From: Candidatus Woesearchaeota archaeon | GTDB taxonomy: Archaea > Nanobdellota > Nanobdellia > Woesearchaeales > JASKKU01 | DNA: 39,539 bases | Direction: 5' to 3' | Assembly (NCBI GenBank): GCA_030154045.1 | Contig: JASKKU010000001.1 | Coordinates: 65,025 to 104,563, forward strand | Shown: positions 32,398-39,539 of the stretch, piece by piece | How positions within the stretch are numbered: the stretch's first letter is position 1 | Layout of the letters: every line of letters starts with the position of its first letter | Made by a program: the position numbers and the translations under genes | Notes under the pieces: generated by a model | Database searches by the model: none | The model's input: only the letters and a program-made list of their open reading frames with translations | What the model was told of the DNA's origin: nothing

Positions 32398-33589
32398 CAT
32401 AAACTCTAGTAAAACTACCGAAAGTAATGAAGGAGACGAGAATGTAAATTCTTTCTTATCAAAAAAAGAAAGCGAAGAAGATAAATTGCCTAGAGACGTT
32501 CTATTTGATGATGAAAAGAGCGACAATGCACGATTGATTTATGAGGCTGCAAGTCATAACTTAGCTCTCTTTGTTCCTGATTCGATGTTCTTGAATCTTG
32601 TGGAAAATTTTAGAAACGCTCGCAAACTTTACGGCGAGACTTTTATTAGGCTGCTTACAGGTTTCGATCCGGATTATATTGAGAGAAACCTTAAAATTCC
32701 TGAGTTTAAAAAACTATTAAAGAAAAAGATAACTGATAAGATTCAAGAGCTTAAGAAAAACGATTTGTTAGATGAAAATTACCAATTAACAGATTTGGCT
32801 TACGAGTTTTCTATTGTTGAGACTTCTCTGAAAGAACTGGAAAATGTTAAGTCAAACAGTTTTTCTTTCAGGAAAGGCTCGGTTAAATCTAAAGAAGGAA
32901 TCACTGACGAAATTGTTAAGTTCACACCAAATTTCTCTATTAAAGATGTTGCTATAAGGAATACAGTAAGAAAGGCTGTTTCAAGAAATCACCGCCAAAT
33001 ACAGATTGAAGATTTATCAGTTTATGAACATATAAATGAAAACAAGGTTGAAACAATTATCTGTATAGATGCATCTTCTTCAATGAAAGGCGAAAAAATT
33101 GCCAACAGTAAAAAAGCAGCTTTAGTTCTAGCGTATAAATCTATAAAAAATCACGATTCTGTTGGCCTTCTAGTCTTCCAAGACAGGATTGTTGATAGGG
33201 TTAAGCCTACAAAAAGCCTTAAAGAAATAGTAAGTCATGTTTCTAAAATTAGAACCGGAAGAATGACTAATCTTGCTTTAGCTATAAAAGAAGCCATACC
33301 TTTATTTAGTAAAAATGTAACAAAGAACTTGATAATAATCACTGATGCTATGCCTACTTCAGGCGAAGAACCTTTAAACCAAACTCTTAATGCAGCTTTA
33401 TTGGCTCGTGAAAAAAAGGTTCACTTGACAATTGTTGGTGTAGGCTTGACTAAAGAAACTACAGAAATTGCAAAAAAGATAGTTGACTTCTCTAAAGGTG
33501 TTTTATACATTGTAAAGAATCCAAAGGATCTAGATGTAATCTTGATAGAAGAGTATTATTCTCTAAAATCAAAGACATCATTTAGCTGA
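32384..33589 (+). CDS. VWA-domain protein, partner of the MoxR ATPase
   Basis: Von Willebrand factor A protein paired with the MoxR-type ATPase. The MIDAS metal site is complete: D229-A-S231-S-S233 with M234-K-G following, then T-N in GRMTNLALAI and the D in IITDAMP. The first 160 residues are helical and unlike named domains; a long acidic N-terminal segment (KESEEDKLPRDVLFDDEKSD) precedes them. The start is uncertain: no ATG is available, and the GTG at 32384, inside the last codons of the ATPase gene, is the best candidate (401 aa). A TTG at 32348 is the alternative. The 3' end overlaps the convergent DUF192 gene by 34 bp. No signal peptide, so it is probably cytoplasmic. Confidence 0.85.
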   Translation: MIIRSINSSKTTESNEGDENVNSFLSKKESEEDKLPRDVLFDDEKSDNARLIYEAASHNLALFVPDSMFLNLVENFRNARKLYGETFIRLLTGFDPDYIERNLKIPEFKKLLKKKITDKIQELKKNDLLDENYQLTDLAYEFSIVETSLKELENVKSNSFSFRKGSVKSKEGITDEIVKFTPNFSIKDVAIRNTVRKAVSRNHRQIQIEDLSVYEHINENKVETIICIDASSSMKGEKIANSKKAALVLAYKSIKNHDSVGLLVFQDRIVDRVKPTKSLKEIVSHVSKIRTGRMTNLALAIKEAIPLFSKNVTKNLIIITDAMPTSGEEPLNQTLNAALLAREKKVHLTIVGVGLTKETTEIAKKIVDFSKGVLYIVKNPKDLDVILIEEYYSLKSKTSFS

Positions 33590-33921
33590 ATGTTTTTACT
33601 ATTTATAAATCCATTTTCAACTTCAATAACATATTTAGCTTTATGTTTTGGATTATACTTTGTAAAAGGTTTGAAATTCTCTTTCATTTCAACAACTGTT
33701 TTTTTTGAATCCAAGTAGATTACATCTATTGGGTAAAAGACAAAGAACATGTGTAAAGGGACTCTCCTTTCTTTATTAAACGCAAAAACTAAAGGATGCT
33801 TCATCTTGAAAGTAAACATCAAGCCTTTAGCGTGCTGCCAAGTGTTTGTCAGATAGGCTGCTTGAGGTATTATTGTTTCAGTTTTTTTCCTAATCATCCT
33901 TAGTACTTTAACAAACTTCAT
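33556..33921 (-). CDS. DUF192 family protein
   Basis: Small protein of the DUF192 family, widespread and of unknown function. Pattern visible: IPQAAYLTNTWQHAKGLMFTFK (the usual GLM box), HPLVFAFNKERRVPLHMFFVFYPIDVIYLD (family core with the P-hydrophobic-D strand), then KYVIEVENGFINSKNIQLNDVF (the E-x-x-x-G-x-I ending). The common tryptophan of the F-W-M-K/N motif is replaced by His-Met-Phe here. It has 121 residues and no signal peptide, whereas many bacterial members are exported. Its last 34 bp overlap the end of the VWA gene on the opposite strand. Confidence 0.8.
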   Translation of the reverse strand: MKFVKVLRMIRKKTETIIPQAAYLTNTWQHAKGLMFTFKMKHPLVFAFNKERRVPLHMFFVFYPIDVIYLDSKKTVVEMKENFKPFTKYNPKHKAKYVIEVENGFINSKNIQLNDVFDFRE

Positions 33922-33950
33922 ATTTTGCCTTTTATCTTCTAATGACCAAC

Positions 33951-34397
33951 TTATACCCTCTGATTTTGGGCTAGCATTATTATTGAAGAATCCCCATCTT
34001 TCAAGGCAACAACCTTTCCTGTTTTAATTAAGTTTTTGATATACCTGTAAAAAGTCGCTTTAGAACACAGTTTTTCTTTATCTACAACTATCGATTTTAA
34101 TTGAGTGGTAGAAATAGCTCCTAAAGCCAAGATTGCCAGTATTCTATCATATGCGGAAATGCTGCTACTTTTTACTCTTTTATTTTGTTTATATTCCTGG
34201 TTCTCTTCACTTCTTAACTGGTTTTTTATTTCTTTTAATTCCTTGAGAATTTCAGACATGACTTTGGTAAGTTCCTTGTTCTGGGTTTCAAGCTCTTCTA
34301 ACTTTTGTTTCTGGTTGAGAATATCTTCCTTTACTTTTATAAAACTCTTCTTTACAGTTTCTCTAAATCTCTCGAACTCTAACTCAGGAATCGGCAT
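33951..34397 (-). CDS. Coiled-coil plus HTH DNA-binding protein (candidate TGAGACT-array regulator)
   Basis: A 148-residue protein I do not recognise by name. Residues about 5-68 form a long helical segment with strong coiled-coil character (KVKEDILNQKQKLEELETQN and KVMSEILKELKEIKNQL), implying a dimer or higher oligomer. Residues 82-148 look like a winged-helix/HTH module: DRILAILALGAISTTQLKSI, then KEKLCSKATFYRYIKNLIKTG as recognition helix, then VVALKDGDSSIIML as wing. The gene starts 40 bp from a dense TGAGACT array with roughly helical-turn spacing (34437-34621), the best local candidate for its binding site. Binding is inferred from adjacency only. Confidence 0.7.
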   Translation of the reverse strand: MPIPELEFERFRETVKKSFIKVKEDILNQKQKLEELETQNKELTKVMSEILKELKEIKNQLRSEENQEYKQNKRVKSSSISAYDRILAILALGAISTTQLKSIVVDKEKLCSKATFYRYIKNLIKTGKVVALKDGDSSIIMLAQNQRV

Positions 34398-34410
34398 TAA
34401 ACAAAGGGTT

Positions 34411-34427
34411 CTTTTTATAATTTAAAT
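34411..34427 (-). promoter_or_regulatory. TATA box of the coiled-coil/HTH gene
   Basis: On the - strand ATTTAAATTATAAAAAG, centred about 22-25 bp upstream of the ATG at 34397. A second - strand candidate (GTATATAAG, 34544-34552) lies beyond most of the repeat array. Confidence 0.55.
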
Positions 34428-34436
34428 AGTTTTTCA

Positions 34437-34621
34437 TGAGTCTCGTGCGCAGTTTAATTTAAATAGAGACTCCTCGAGACTTGTCTCTTTTGAGACTGCT
34501 TTGAGACTGTCCTGAGACTGGGTTGAGACTCTCCCTAACAATTCTTATATACGACACCCCTTTATTTCCACTGCAGAAATTGATACTTTTTTGAGACTCA
34601 AAGTCTCATTTTTTGAGACTC
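34437..34621. repeat. TGAGACT heptamer array (candidate operator or iteron cluster)
   Basis: Ten copies of GAGACT, mostly extended to TGAGACT, lie within about 185 bp. Plus-strand copies start at 34466, 34476, 34492, 34503, 34514, 34525, 34593 and 34615; minus-strand copies are at 34438-34444 and 34602-34607. Four in a row (34492-34530) have exactly 11-bp periodicity, about one helical turn, putting them on one DNA face. The spacers between these four are unrelated (CTT, TCC, GGT), so the heptamer, not the whole unit, is conserved. Copies at 34593 and 34602 form TGAGACTcaaAGTCTCA. The array is directly upstream of the coiled-coil/HTH gene and downstream of the phosphoesterase gene. Confidence 0.85.
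34592..34614 (+). repeat. Perfect inverted repeat followed by a T-run within the array
   Basis: TGAGACTcaaAGTCTCA (7-bp arms, 3-nt loop) followed by TTTTTT. As DNA it is a two-site palindrome of the heptamer; as RNA on the + strand it would be a short hairpin plus U-tract, terminator-like. Which role matters is unknown. Confidence 0.6.
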
Positions 34622-34674
34622 GTCTATTTTTTTAAACAGAAACCAGACTACTCAAACGTTAATTTTATAAACTG

Positions 34675-34731
34675 ATGTTGGGAAAAGAAATCATTCCGCA
34701 GTTACAACTTGGAAGCAAGTTAGGGTTTTAA
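34675..34731 (+). CDS. Possible 18-residue small ORF
   Basis: ATG at 34675 encodes MLGKEIIPQLQLGSKLGF, then TAA, overlapping the phosphoesterase stop by 4 bp on the other strand. The last codons include a 6-bp hairpin (AACTTG-GAAG-CAAGTT). No clear Shine-Dalgarno; a TTTTTTTAAAC box lies about 40 bp upstream. It may be chance. Confidence 0.2.
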   Translation: MLGKEIIPQLQLGSKLGF

Positions 34732-35324
34732 AAATTAAGAATCATTCCTTTAGGCCCGGGATTGCAAAAAATTCTATTGTCATCCCGGCAAAGCTTGCCT
34801 TCATTCTCGTGAAAATGACCTGATAACGCTAATATCTTTTTAGTTGAGTGCGTCTTTAGAAACTTTGCAAAAGATTGATTTCCAAAATGAACATTATCTA
34901 ATTCATCAAGACATGAATCTTTTGGAGGCGCATGCGTAAGCAATACTATTTTTTCGAATTTTGAGATTTCTGTTTTGTTTTTTCTAACAAATCTTTCAAA
35001 TTCTGGCTCTCTTTCAGAGAAGCCTCCACCACCAAAACCTATGAATAAAGTATCTTCAAACCTAAACAGTTTCTTATGTAGGAAAACTAAATTGCTATTA
35101 ACGCTACTTATCTGACTAAACAGCTCAGGGTCATCATGGTTTCCATGAACCATAAGGACTAAAGTGGGTATCTGTTTTAGCTTTTTAACAATGTCCGGAT
35201 TTATTTCTCCGAAGATGGTTAGATCACCTAAGAACACTACAATATCCGCTTTTTTTGACAGCCTATAAACTCTGTCAACATAATTCTTCTGATTATGTAT
35301 GTCTGTAAATGCTAATATCTTCAT
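34728..35324 (-). CDS. Calcineurin-like metallophosphoesterase
   Basis: A 198-residue single-domain phosphoesterase of the calcineurin-like superfamily (YfcE/MJ0936-like size). All five blocks are present: FTDIHNQ (6-12), FLGDLT (32-37), VHGNHDD (59-65), THAPPKDS (near 130) and SGHFHEN (near 168), so the two-metal site is complete. Members act as phosphodiesterases or nucleotidases; the substrate here is unknown. There is no signal peptide. It is transcribed toward the TGAGACT array and is probably a single-gene unit. Confidence 0.88.
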   Translation of the reverse strand: MKILAFTDIHNQKNYVDRVYRLSKKADIVVFLGDLTIFGEINPDIVKKLKQIPTLVLMVHGNHDDPELFSQISSVNSNLVFLHKKLFRFEDTLFIGFGGGGFSEREPEFERFVRKNKTEISKFEKIVLLTHAPPKDSCLDELDNVHFGNQSFAKFLKTHSTKKILALSGHFHENEGKLCRDDNRIFCNPGPKGMILNF

Positions 35325-35427
35325 ATTTTGATGTGAGAAATCGGCTATTTAAAAAATCTATGCTGTCTTTTAGTGAGATGTAACCTAAAATTGATAATCT
35401 TTTATAAACTAAATTAAAAAGAAAAAT

Positions 35428-36051
35428 TTATTCTGACAAGTCAAAACTTAGAATAACTTTTTTATCTCCGTCAGGAAAGTTTGTTCCTACATTTGAGACA
35501 GCATACTGCCAGAACCAGCTGCCGTTAATGTTTTTTAAGGTAACAAACTCAAATTTGGATACATTCTCACCGAGTTTGTTGATTGCTACATCCCTTATTT
35601 TATGTGAGAATGTTTCTAGTTTGTCTTTAATGTTATTGATGTCTTGTTCTGAAACTTTAACCTTTTTTCCTTGATCCTGAAAGTACCCATCTACTATTGT
35701 AATGATGCTTGATGAAATGTCATACTCTTCTTTAAAATCGTTTACTGATTTCTTGTCAATCGCTCCAATAAGCCAACCTTCCTTAGTATCGCCTTCCACA
35801 TAACACAAATCTTTAGAGCTTATTAAGCAATCTATTCTAAGCTCTGAGTGAAATTCTGGCTTCTCTGTTTCTTCAACTTGCGGACTCGTATTAGATAAGT
35901 TATCAATTGTTGGAACTGTTTCACTAGTATTCGTTTGATTCTTTATGGCTTGTTGGGCTGGCGGTTTTAAATAAACATATAGTAAAACAAACGCAATGAT
36001 TACAAGGGAAATTACTATAACCTTGATTCTTTTTTTAGTTTTAGCTTTCAT
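35428..36051 (-). CDS. Single-pass membrane-anchored extracellular protein, unknown
   Basis: Unrecognised 207-residue protein. The ATG at 36051 is preceded by GGGTGAG, a strong Shine-Dalgarno that overlaps the upstream gene's stop; an in-frame GTG at 36063 is the alternative. A basic start (MKAKTKKRIK) leads into one membrane helix (about 11-28 in this numbering), then a Thr/Asn/Pro-rich linker and a mixed alpha/beta domain of about 130 residues outside, with a cysteine pair (RIDCLISSKDLC). It follows the 726-residue multi-Ig surface protein in the same operon, so the two probably function together at the cell envelope. Confidence 0.78.
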   Translation of the reverse strand: MKAKTKKRIKVIVISLVIIAFVLLYVYLKPPAQQAIKNQTNTSETVPTIDNLSNTSPQVEETEKPEFHSELRIDCLISSKDLCYVEGDTKEGWLIGAIDKKSVNDFKEEYDISSSIITIVDGYFQDQGKKVKVSEQDINNIKDKLETFSHKIRDVAINKLGENVSKFEFVTLKNINGSWFWQYAVSNVGTNFPDGDKKVILSFDLSE

Positions 36052-36059
36052 TTCACAAC

Positions 36060-38240
36060 TCACCCAATTATATTGATAGTTATAGGTTTGTTTATTTCAG
36101 TTATGCCATTTGATACGATTATGTCGCCAGCTATCTCTTTCTTGCTTGAGTCTTTTGGAATAAACCCTATATAACATCTGTCGCTTTCTTTTGGAGATAA
36201 CTTAAATTCATCAGGTGTTATATATGCAAAGTCTTTAAGCTCGTCGCTTACTTTACAAGTGTAAGTCTGATTGAAAAGACCGCAGTTTTCTACTTCAACA
36301 TTTACTACTTTGCTCTTTCCAACCTCTACGTTGATTTTATCCATGTTTAAGATGGCTTTCGTACAAAAACACTCATCATTATCTTTTACATTGATGTTTG
36401 ATTTGAATATTTTGCTGGTGTTTAGCTTAGTAGATTTTACAATAATACTGCACAAACTCTTCTTTCCGCTAGCCTCAAGTGGAACAGTGCCCTCAAGTTT
36501 TATTTTGGCATTTTCTCCAGATTTAAGGAACACTTTATCTGTTTTTGGATTAATCCATGAAGGACAGATATAGTCCAAGGTGTATTCATCATCTTTAGTT
36601 CCTTTATTTGTTAAAATTCCTGTCAATTCAATGTTCTGTGTAGTACAAGCATCTATATCTTGTAAGCTCATATCAAAATCGTAACATTTCTCAACCTCAA
36701 TGATTCTTTTGATAACCTTCTTTATCTCAGGATGGTCGTGATTAGATACAACAACTTCAAGGGTTACATCTCCACTCAAGTTGCTTGTGTTCAAAAATAG
36801 ATTCACTTTACCTTCTTGACCTTTACTTAACTCAATGCTGTCAGCTTCGCTCATTAACTCTTTTGGATTTAAGACTTTAATATCATATGTTGAATCAGCT
36901 TCACCTGTGTTCTTTATTTTAAGAGGTAAAACCAATTTTTGATTAGCACAGGCTTCTGAAGTATTATCTTCAAGTTCAGCCTCTAAATCATAACAATTCT
37001 TTACATCTAATGTAACAAAGGCTTTATCTTCGCAATAATCATTCTTAGCTCTAATTATTGCACGATACTCTCCAGCTTTGTTTAGAGGCTTGACTTTGGC
37101 AACAAACTCCTTTACTTCATTTTTGCCTAATACAACATCATTTAATTCGGGAGTTAACCACGGCGAATCACTCTCTATTTCAAACTCAGATTTTATTCCG
37201 TTATTTAACACGCTCATTAAAACAGATATCTCTGCCTTTGTGCCTGCACAAATCTCAATAGGTGTAGGACTCGAGATAAGAGAAACCCCACAGCAGTTCT
37301 TTGCCGTTACTTTGGAATATAATTTTTTATTGCCAGCATACTTTGAATCAATATTGATTACAATATCCTTTTCACCAAGTTCTGAAGGAGTAACATTTAA
37401 GGTTATCACTTTTGAATTGCCGGCAGCAATTCTTACTTCTGAAGGTACTTTAATATCATCGCTTGATAACTTGAAGACTTCATCAATCTTTCCAGTATTG
37501 GTTATTGTGAGTAATAGTTTTGCGCTTTCCCCAAGGCACACATCTTGTGGTTTGGTTAATGTTGCTTCAAAACTTGAACAAGGGTCAACCTTTATCTTGA
37601 AAGTATCACTTCCAGAGATATAATTGTCTTCTGTTTTATAGTTAAGTTTTACAGAATACTCTCCAGGATTCTGGAATCCATCGGATTTAAATGTGATTTC
37701 TTTTGTTTCAAGAGGATTTAAACTAACTTCAGTTTCAATATCGCCTTTTGAAACATTTAAAAAGAGGTCCTCCTTAACCTTTCCTTTGTTGCTTACTTCG
37801 AAACTTTCTGTGATAGGCTCTTTTACGCAAGTCTCAATATCTTTTGTTTTTACATCAACAGCTCTGCATTCTTTTAGTTTGTATTTTTGTTTGAAGGTAT
37901 AACTTTTGTTTTGTTCGTCAGCAACATTTAGTGTAAATTCATAATCTCCTGGTTTTTTGTCACATTCTGGCGTCAAGAAAACCAAGATACTCTTGCTATC
38001 CTTTCCTTCAATCTTCAAATCTTCAGGTACAATATTTACTTCGTTGTCTTCCGAGAATATATGTAATGATTTCGTTGAAAGCTCATCATTTATTATTGTG
38101 ATCTTATATGCGCTCGCAAAACATTGGCAAACCTCTTCTGGACTCTGAACGGTTTTAAATTCTAACGCAACAGTTGTTTTTAACAACATTAAAGTCAATA
38201 CGACAAGAACTACAAAATGCATTAATCGGCTATTTTTCAT
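36060..38240 (-). CDS. Exported protein with tandem Ig-like repeats (S-layer or adhesin-like)
   Basis: Unrecognised 726-residue secreted protein with an N-terminal signal peptide (about residues 1-26, ending TTVALEF). The mature part is about seven tandem beta-sandwich repeats of roughly 95-105 residues. Each begins with a conserved cysteine near the joint (CSSFEATL, CCGVSLIS, CYDLEAEL, CYDFDMSL, CFCTKAIL), contains a second cysteine (DVCLGE, EICAGT, EACANQ, DACTTQ) and an N-x-G turn (NTGKIDE, NTGEADS, NKGTKDD) as in CARDB/NEW3-like modules. Paired cysteines suggest one disulfide per repeat. No anchor helix is visible; the downstream membrane protein may hold it. The ATG at 38240 follows AAGGTG. 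Confidence 0.85.
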   Translation of the reverse strand: MKNSRLMHFVVLVVLTLMLLKTTVALEFKTVQSPEEVCQCFASAYKITIINDELSTKSLHIFSEDNEVNIVPEDLKIEGKDSKSILVFLTPECDKKPGDYEFTLNVADEQNKSYTFKQKYKLKECRAVDVKTKDIETCVKEPITESFEVSNKGKVKEDLFLNVSKGDIETEVSLNPLETKEITFKSDGFQNPGEYSVKLNYKTEDNYISGSDTFKIKVDPCSSFEATLTKPQDVCLGESAKLLLTITNTGKIDEVFKLSSDDIKVPSEVRIAAGNSKVITLNVTPSELGEKDIVINIDSKYAGNKKLYSKVTAKNCCGVSLISSPTPIEICAGTKAEISVLMSVLNNGIKSEFEIESDSPWLTPELNDVVLGKNEVKEFVAKVKPLNKAGEYRAIIRAKNDYCEDKAFVTLDVKNCYDLEAELEDNTSEACANQKLVLPLKIKNTGEADSTYDIKVLNPKELMSEADSIELSKGQEGKVNLFLNTSNLSGDVTLEVVVSNHDHPEIKKVIKRIIEVEKCYDFDMSLQDIDACTTQNIELTGILTNKGTKDDEYTLDYICPSWINPKTDKVFLKSGENAKIKLEGTVPLEASGKKSLCSIIVKSTKLNTSKIFKSNINVKDNDECFCTKAILNMDKINVEVGKSKVVNVEVENCGLFNQTYTCKVSDELKDFAYITPDEFKLSPKESDRCYIGFIPKDSSKKEIAGDIIVSNGITEINKPITINIIG

Positions 38241-38353
38241 GAGTTACACCTTGTATCTATTTTCAAATAAATAAGGACAACTCTACAGGAGTTATTATAT
38301 TTTATAAAGTTTATGCTTTTATAGATATATAAAAATCCAAATAACCTTGATTC

Positions 38354-39148
38354 TTAATTGCTGAGTTTCTTAGAAATATTTTGTAGGTCTTTAGGACTTA
38401 TTTTAATTACTCCTTTCTGCCAGTCTTGGATTATTCTTTTAGCAGTTCTATTTGTGTCAACAACACCGCCAGAAGTAAGATAATTTAGCTTGGCACCTAC
38501 CTCTTCAAGAATTGTTTCAGCATCGCTATCATAGTCTATTCCGTAGAAAATACTCAAAGGCTTTTTGAGATATTCGATTAAGCTTAATGCAACCCCTTCA
38601 ACATCTTTTAACTTATTAGGGTCTTTTGAGCCAAGCAATGCAAGTCTAACCTCATCATCTTTTTTGAGGTTTACGACTCCAGGAGTATCTATCAGATAGA
38701 CTTTTTTCTTCATTTTAAGTAATTGCTTGCCTTTAGTAAATCCAGAAACTGGAGAGGTTAAAACTTTGCCTCCTCTTGATAACGAGTTCAAGAGAGAACT
38801 TTTGCCAACATTAGGTTGACCGAAAACACCTATAACAACCTTATCTTTGCCTTTTTTTAGAAGTTCTTCAGCTTTTGAATTGATATACTTCCTTAAATTT
38901 CTCATGTTATAGCCGTTCTTTGCCGAAACAATAAACACAGGTTTCAAACCCTTAATTTGATCTTGAATTGCACTTTTAGGCATAATATCTGATTTGTTGA
39001 TGACAAAAACCAATTCTTTCCCAAGCTCTAACACTCTTTTCTCTAAATTTCGGTTCCTGCTTAACTCAACTAACCTGGCATCTAATACTTCTAAGAGAAT
39101 ATCCGCTTCTCTTATAATGTCTAGAACAATCGACCTGTATTTACTCAT
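38354..39148 (-). CDS. Circularly permuted GTPase, YlqF/RbgA family
   Basis: Ribosome-assembly-type GTPase with permuted motif order: G4 NKSD (51-54), G5 SAK (75-77), G1 GQPNVGKSS (110-118), G2 Thr near 138, G3 DTPG (154-157). This order defines the YlqF/RbgA/MTG1 group, which acts in large-subunit maturation. The C-terminal helical region (ILEEVGAKLNYLTSGGVVDT, then AKRIIQDWQKG) also fits. At 264 residues it is complete. Its start overlaps the end of the histone gene by 8 bp, so the two are translationally coupled. With NMD3 it is the second ribosome-assembly factor in this window. Confidence 0.92.
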   Translation of the reverse strand: MSKYRSIVLDIIREADILLEVLDARLVELSRNRNLEKRVLELGKELVFVINKSDIMPKSAIQDQIKGLKPVFIVSAKNGYNMRNLRKYINSKAEELLKKGKDKVVIGVFGQPNVGKSSLLNSLSRGGKVLTSPVSGFTKGKQLLKMKKKVYLIDTPGVVNLKKDDEVRLALLGSKDPNKLKDVEGVALSLIEYLKKPLSIFYGIDYDSDAETILEEVGAKLNYLTSGGVVDTNRTAKRIIQDWQKGVIKISPKDLQNISKKLSN

Positions 39149-39365
39149 TTTCTATTAACTTGATTGCTAGTTCTATATCTTTAACTTGGATGGTTTTGCC
39201 ACCCTCAACTTCTTTTAACTCAAGCACTTCTTTAATTATCTCTTCAATTAATTGATTGCTTGCATCAGATAATGCTTTCGCAGCATCTTTAGAAATCCGA
39301 AACCCTTTCTCATTAACGAGCTTTTTAATAGGTAATACAGGAACAGCTTGCTTGTTCTTTGGCAT
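39141..39365 (-). CDS. Archaeal histone (paralogue 2)
   Basis: A 74-residue histone-fold protein closer to classic HMf-type histones than the first paralogue: VPVLPIKKLVNEKGFRISKD has the proline-containing arm and the R-I-S minor-groove arginine, and GGKTIQVKDIELAIKL gives the L2 loop and helix 3. It would form homodimers or heterodimers with paralogue 1. It lies 13 bp after the aIF1A gene and overlaps the permuted GTPase gene, so all three are one operon. Confidence 0.93.
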   Translation of the reverse strand: MPKNKQAVPVLPIKKLVNEKGFRISKDAAKALSDASNQLIEEIIKEVLELKEVEGGKTIQVKDIELAIKLIENE

Positions 39366-39378
39366 TTTTATTTTGATA

Positions 39379-39539
39379 TTAAAACTCGTTTAATTCATCT
39401 ATGAAATTTAGGTAACCCTTTCTTCTCAGCCATTGCTCTTCAGATTTTCTGTATTTGTAGAGTATATCTCCTTTTTCATCCCCGCCAAATTCCCACGGTT
39501 CAACTATCAAAATATCCCCAGGCCTTACCCATAACTCTC
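39379..39539 (-). CDS. eif1a: Translation initiation factor aIF1A, C-terminal part (runs off the window)
   Basis: The window edge cuts the 5' end; 52 residues plus the stop remain. The tail of the aIF1A OB-fold is plain: ELWVRPGDILIVEPWEFGGD, then KGDILYKYRKSEEQWLRRKG, which matches archaeal aIF1A endings. aIF1A helps assemble the initiation complex on the small subunit. It is upstream of histone paralogue 2 and the permuted GTPase in one operon; the promoter is outside the window. Confidence 0.93.
   Translation of the reverse strand, partial: ELWVRPGDILIVEPWEFGGDEKGDILYKYRKSEEQWLRRKGYLNFIDELNEF

Noticed and set aside
34437-34621. CRISPR array
   Set aside because: Repeats are 6-7 bp with 3-4 bp spacers and occur in both orientations; no cas genes nearby.
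34437-34621. Second replication origin
   Set aside because: The heptamer is unrelated to ORB, no initiator gene is adjacent, and the ORB-bearing site at 8.5-8.9 kb is much stronger.
1-39539. Insertion sequences, prophage or toxin-antitoxin modules
   Set aside because: No transposase, integrase, terminal inverted repeats or toxin-like pairs were found. The window reads as stable core chromosome.

Overview
This window looks like chromosomal DNA from an archaeon, most probably a DPANN lineage of the Woesearchaeota/Pacearchaeota/Nanoarchaeota type. The DNA is AT-rich and densely packed. Many ATG codons lie about 25-28 bp downstream of TATA-like boxes, as in leaderless transcripts, while internal operon genes use GGTG-type Shine-Dalgarno sites. 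The gene set is purely archaeal: TBP, MCM, Orc1/Cdc6, both PolD subunits, an RPA-like protein, two histones, Hjc, aIF2-beta, aIF1A, NMD3, class I CCA-adding enzyme, Rpp30 and AsnRS. The DPANN placement is inference from overall style, not from a marker phylogeny.

Layout. 1-3.1 kb: an unknown protein, RNase P protein Rpp30, a small membrane protein, and a sulfur-relay pair (ubiquitin-like carrier plus TtuA/NcsA tRNA thiolase). 3.2-7.6 kb (+): TBP, MCM, a four-helix membrane protein and an RPA32-like OB-fold/winged-helix protein. 7.6-8.5 kb (-): SpoIIM-family membrane protein. 8.48-8.92 kb: gene-free AT-rich segment with archaeal origin recognition boxes, the predicted replication origin. 8.9-15.8 kb (+): cdc6/orc1, then PolD small and large subunits. 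15.8-17.2 kb: histone - aIF2-beta - DUF424 operon (-) divergent from Hjc (+), apparently sharing one TATA box. 17.2-22.4 kb: membrane-anchored protein, a CCA enzyme - CTP-type polyprenol kinase-like - NMD3 operon, tRNA-Val, a DUF59 Fe-S assembly protein and RNase Z. 22.5 kb: intron-containing tRNA-Trp. 22.6-29.0 kb (-): three-gene operon of large exported proteins. 29.1-31.2 kb: tRNA-Thr, AsnRS, and a COG2522-type regulator with a palindromic operator. 31.4-33.9 kb: MoxR-type AAA+ ATPase and VWA protein, convergent with DUF192. 33.95-34.7 kb: a coiled-coil/HTH protein with an array of about ten TGAGACT heptamers upstream of its gene. 34.7-39.5 kb (-): a metallophosphoesterase, a multi-Ig surface protein with an anchored partner, and an aIF1A - histone - circularly permuted GTPase operon cut by the window edge.

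How it fits together. The first 17 kb is a replication and repair island built around a predicted origin: initiator, helicase, polymerase, ssDNA-binding protein, resolvase and histone. Two histones each sit in an operon with translation or ribosome-assembly genes. The most unusual signal without an obvious explanation is the TGAGACT array (34437-34621), with a helical-turn-spaced core, next to the coiled-coil/HTH gene.
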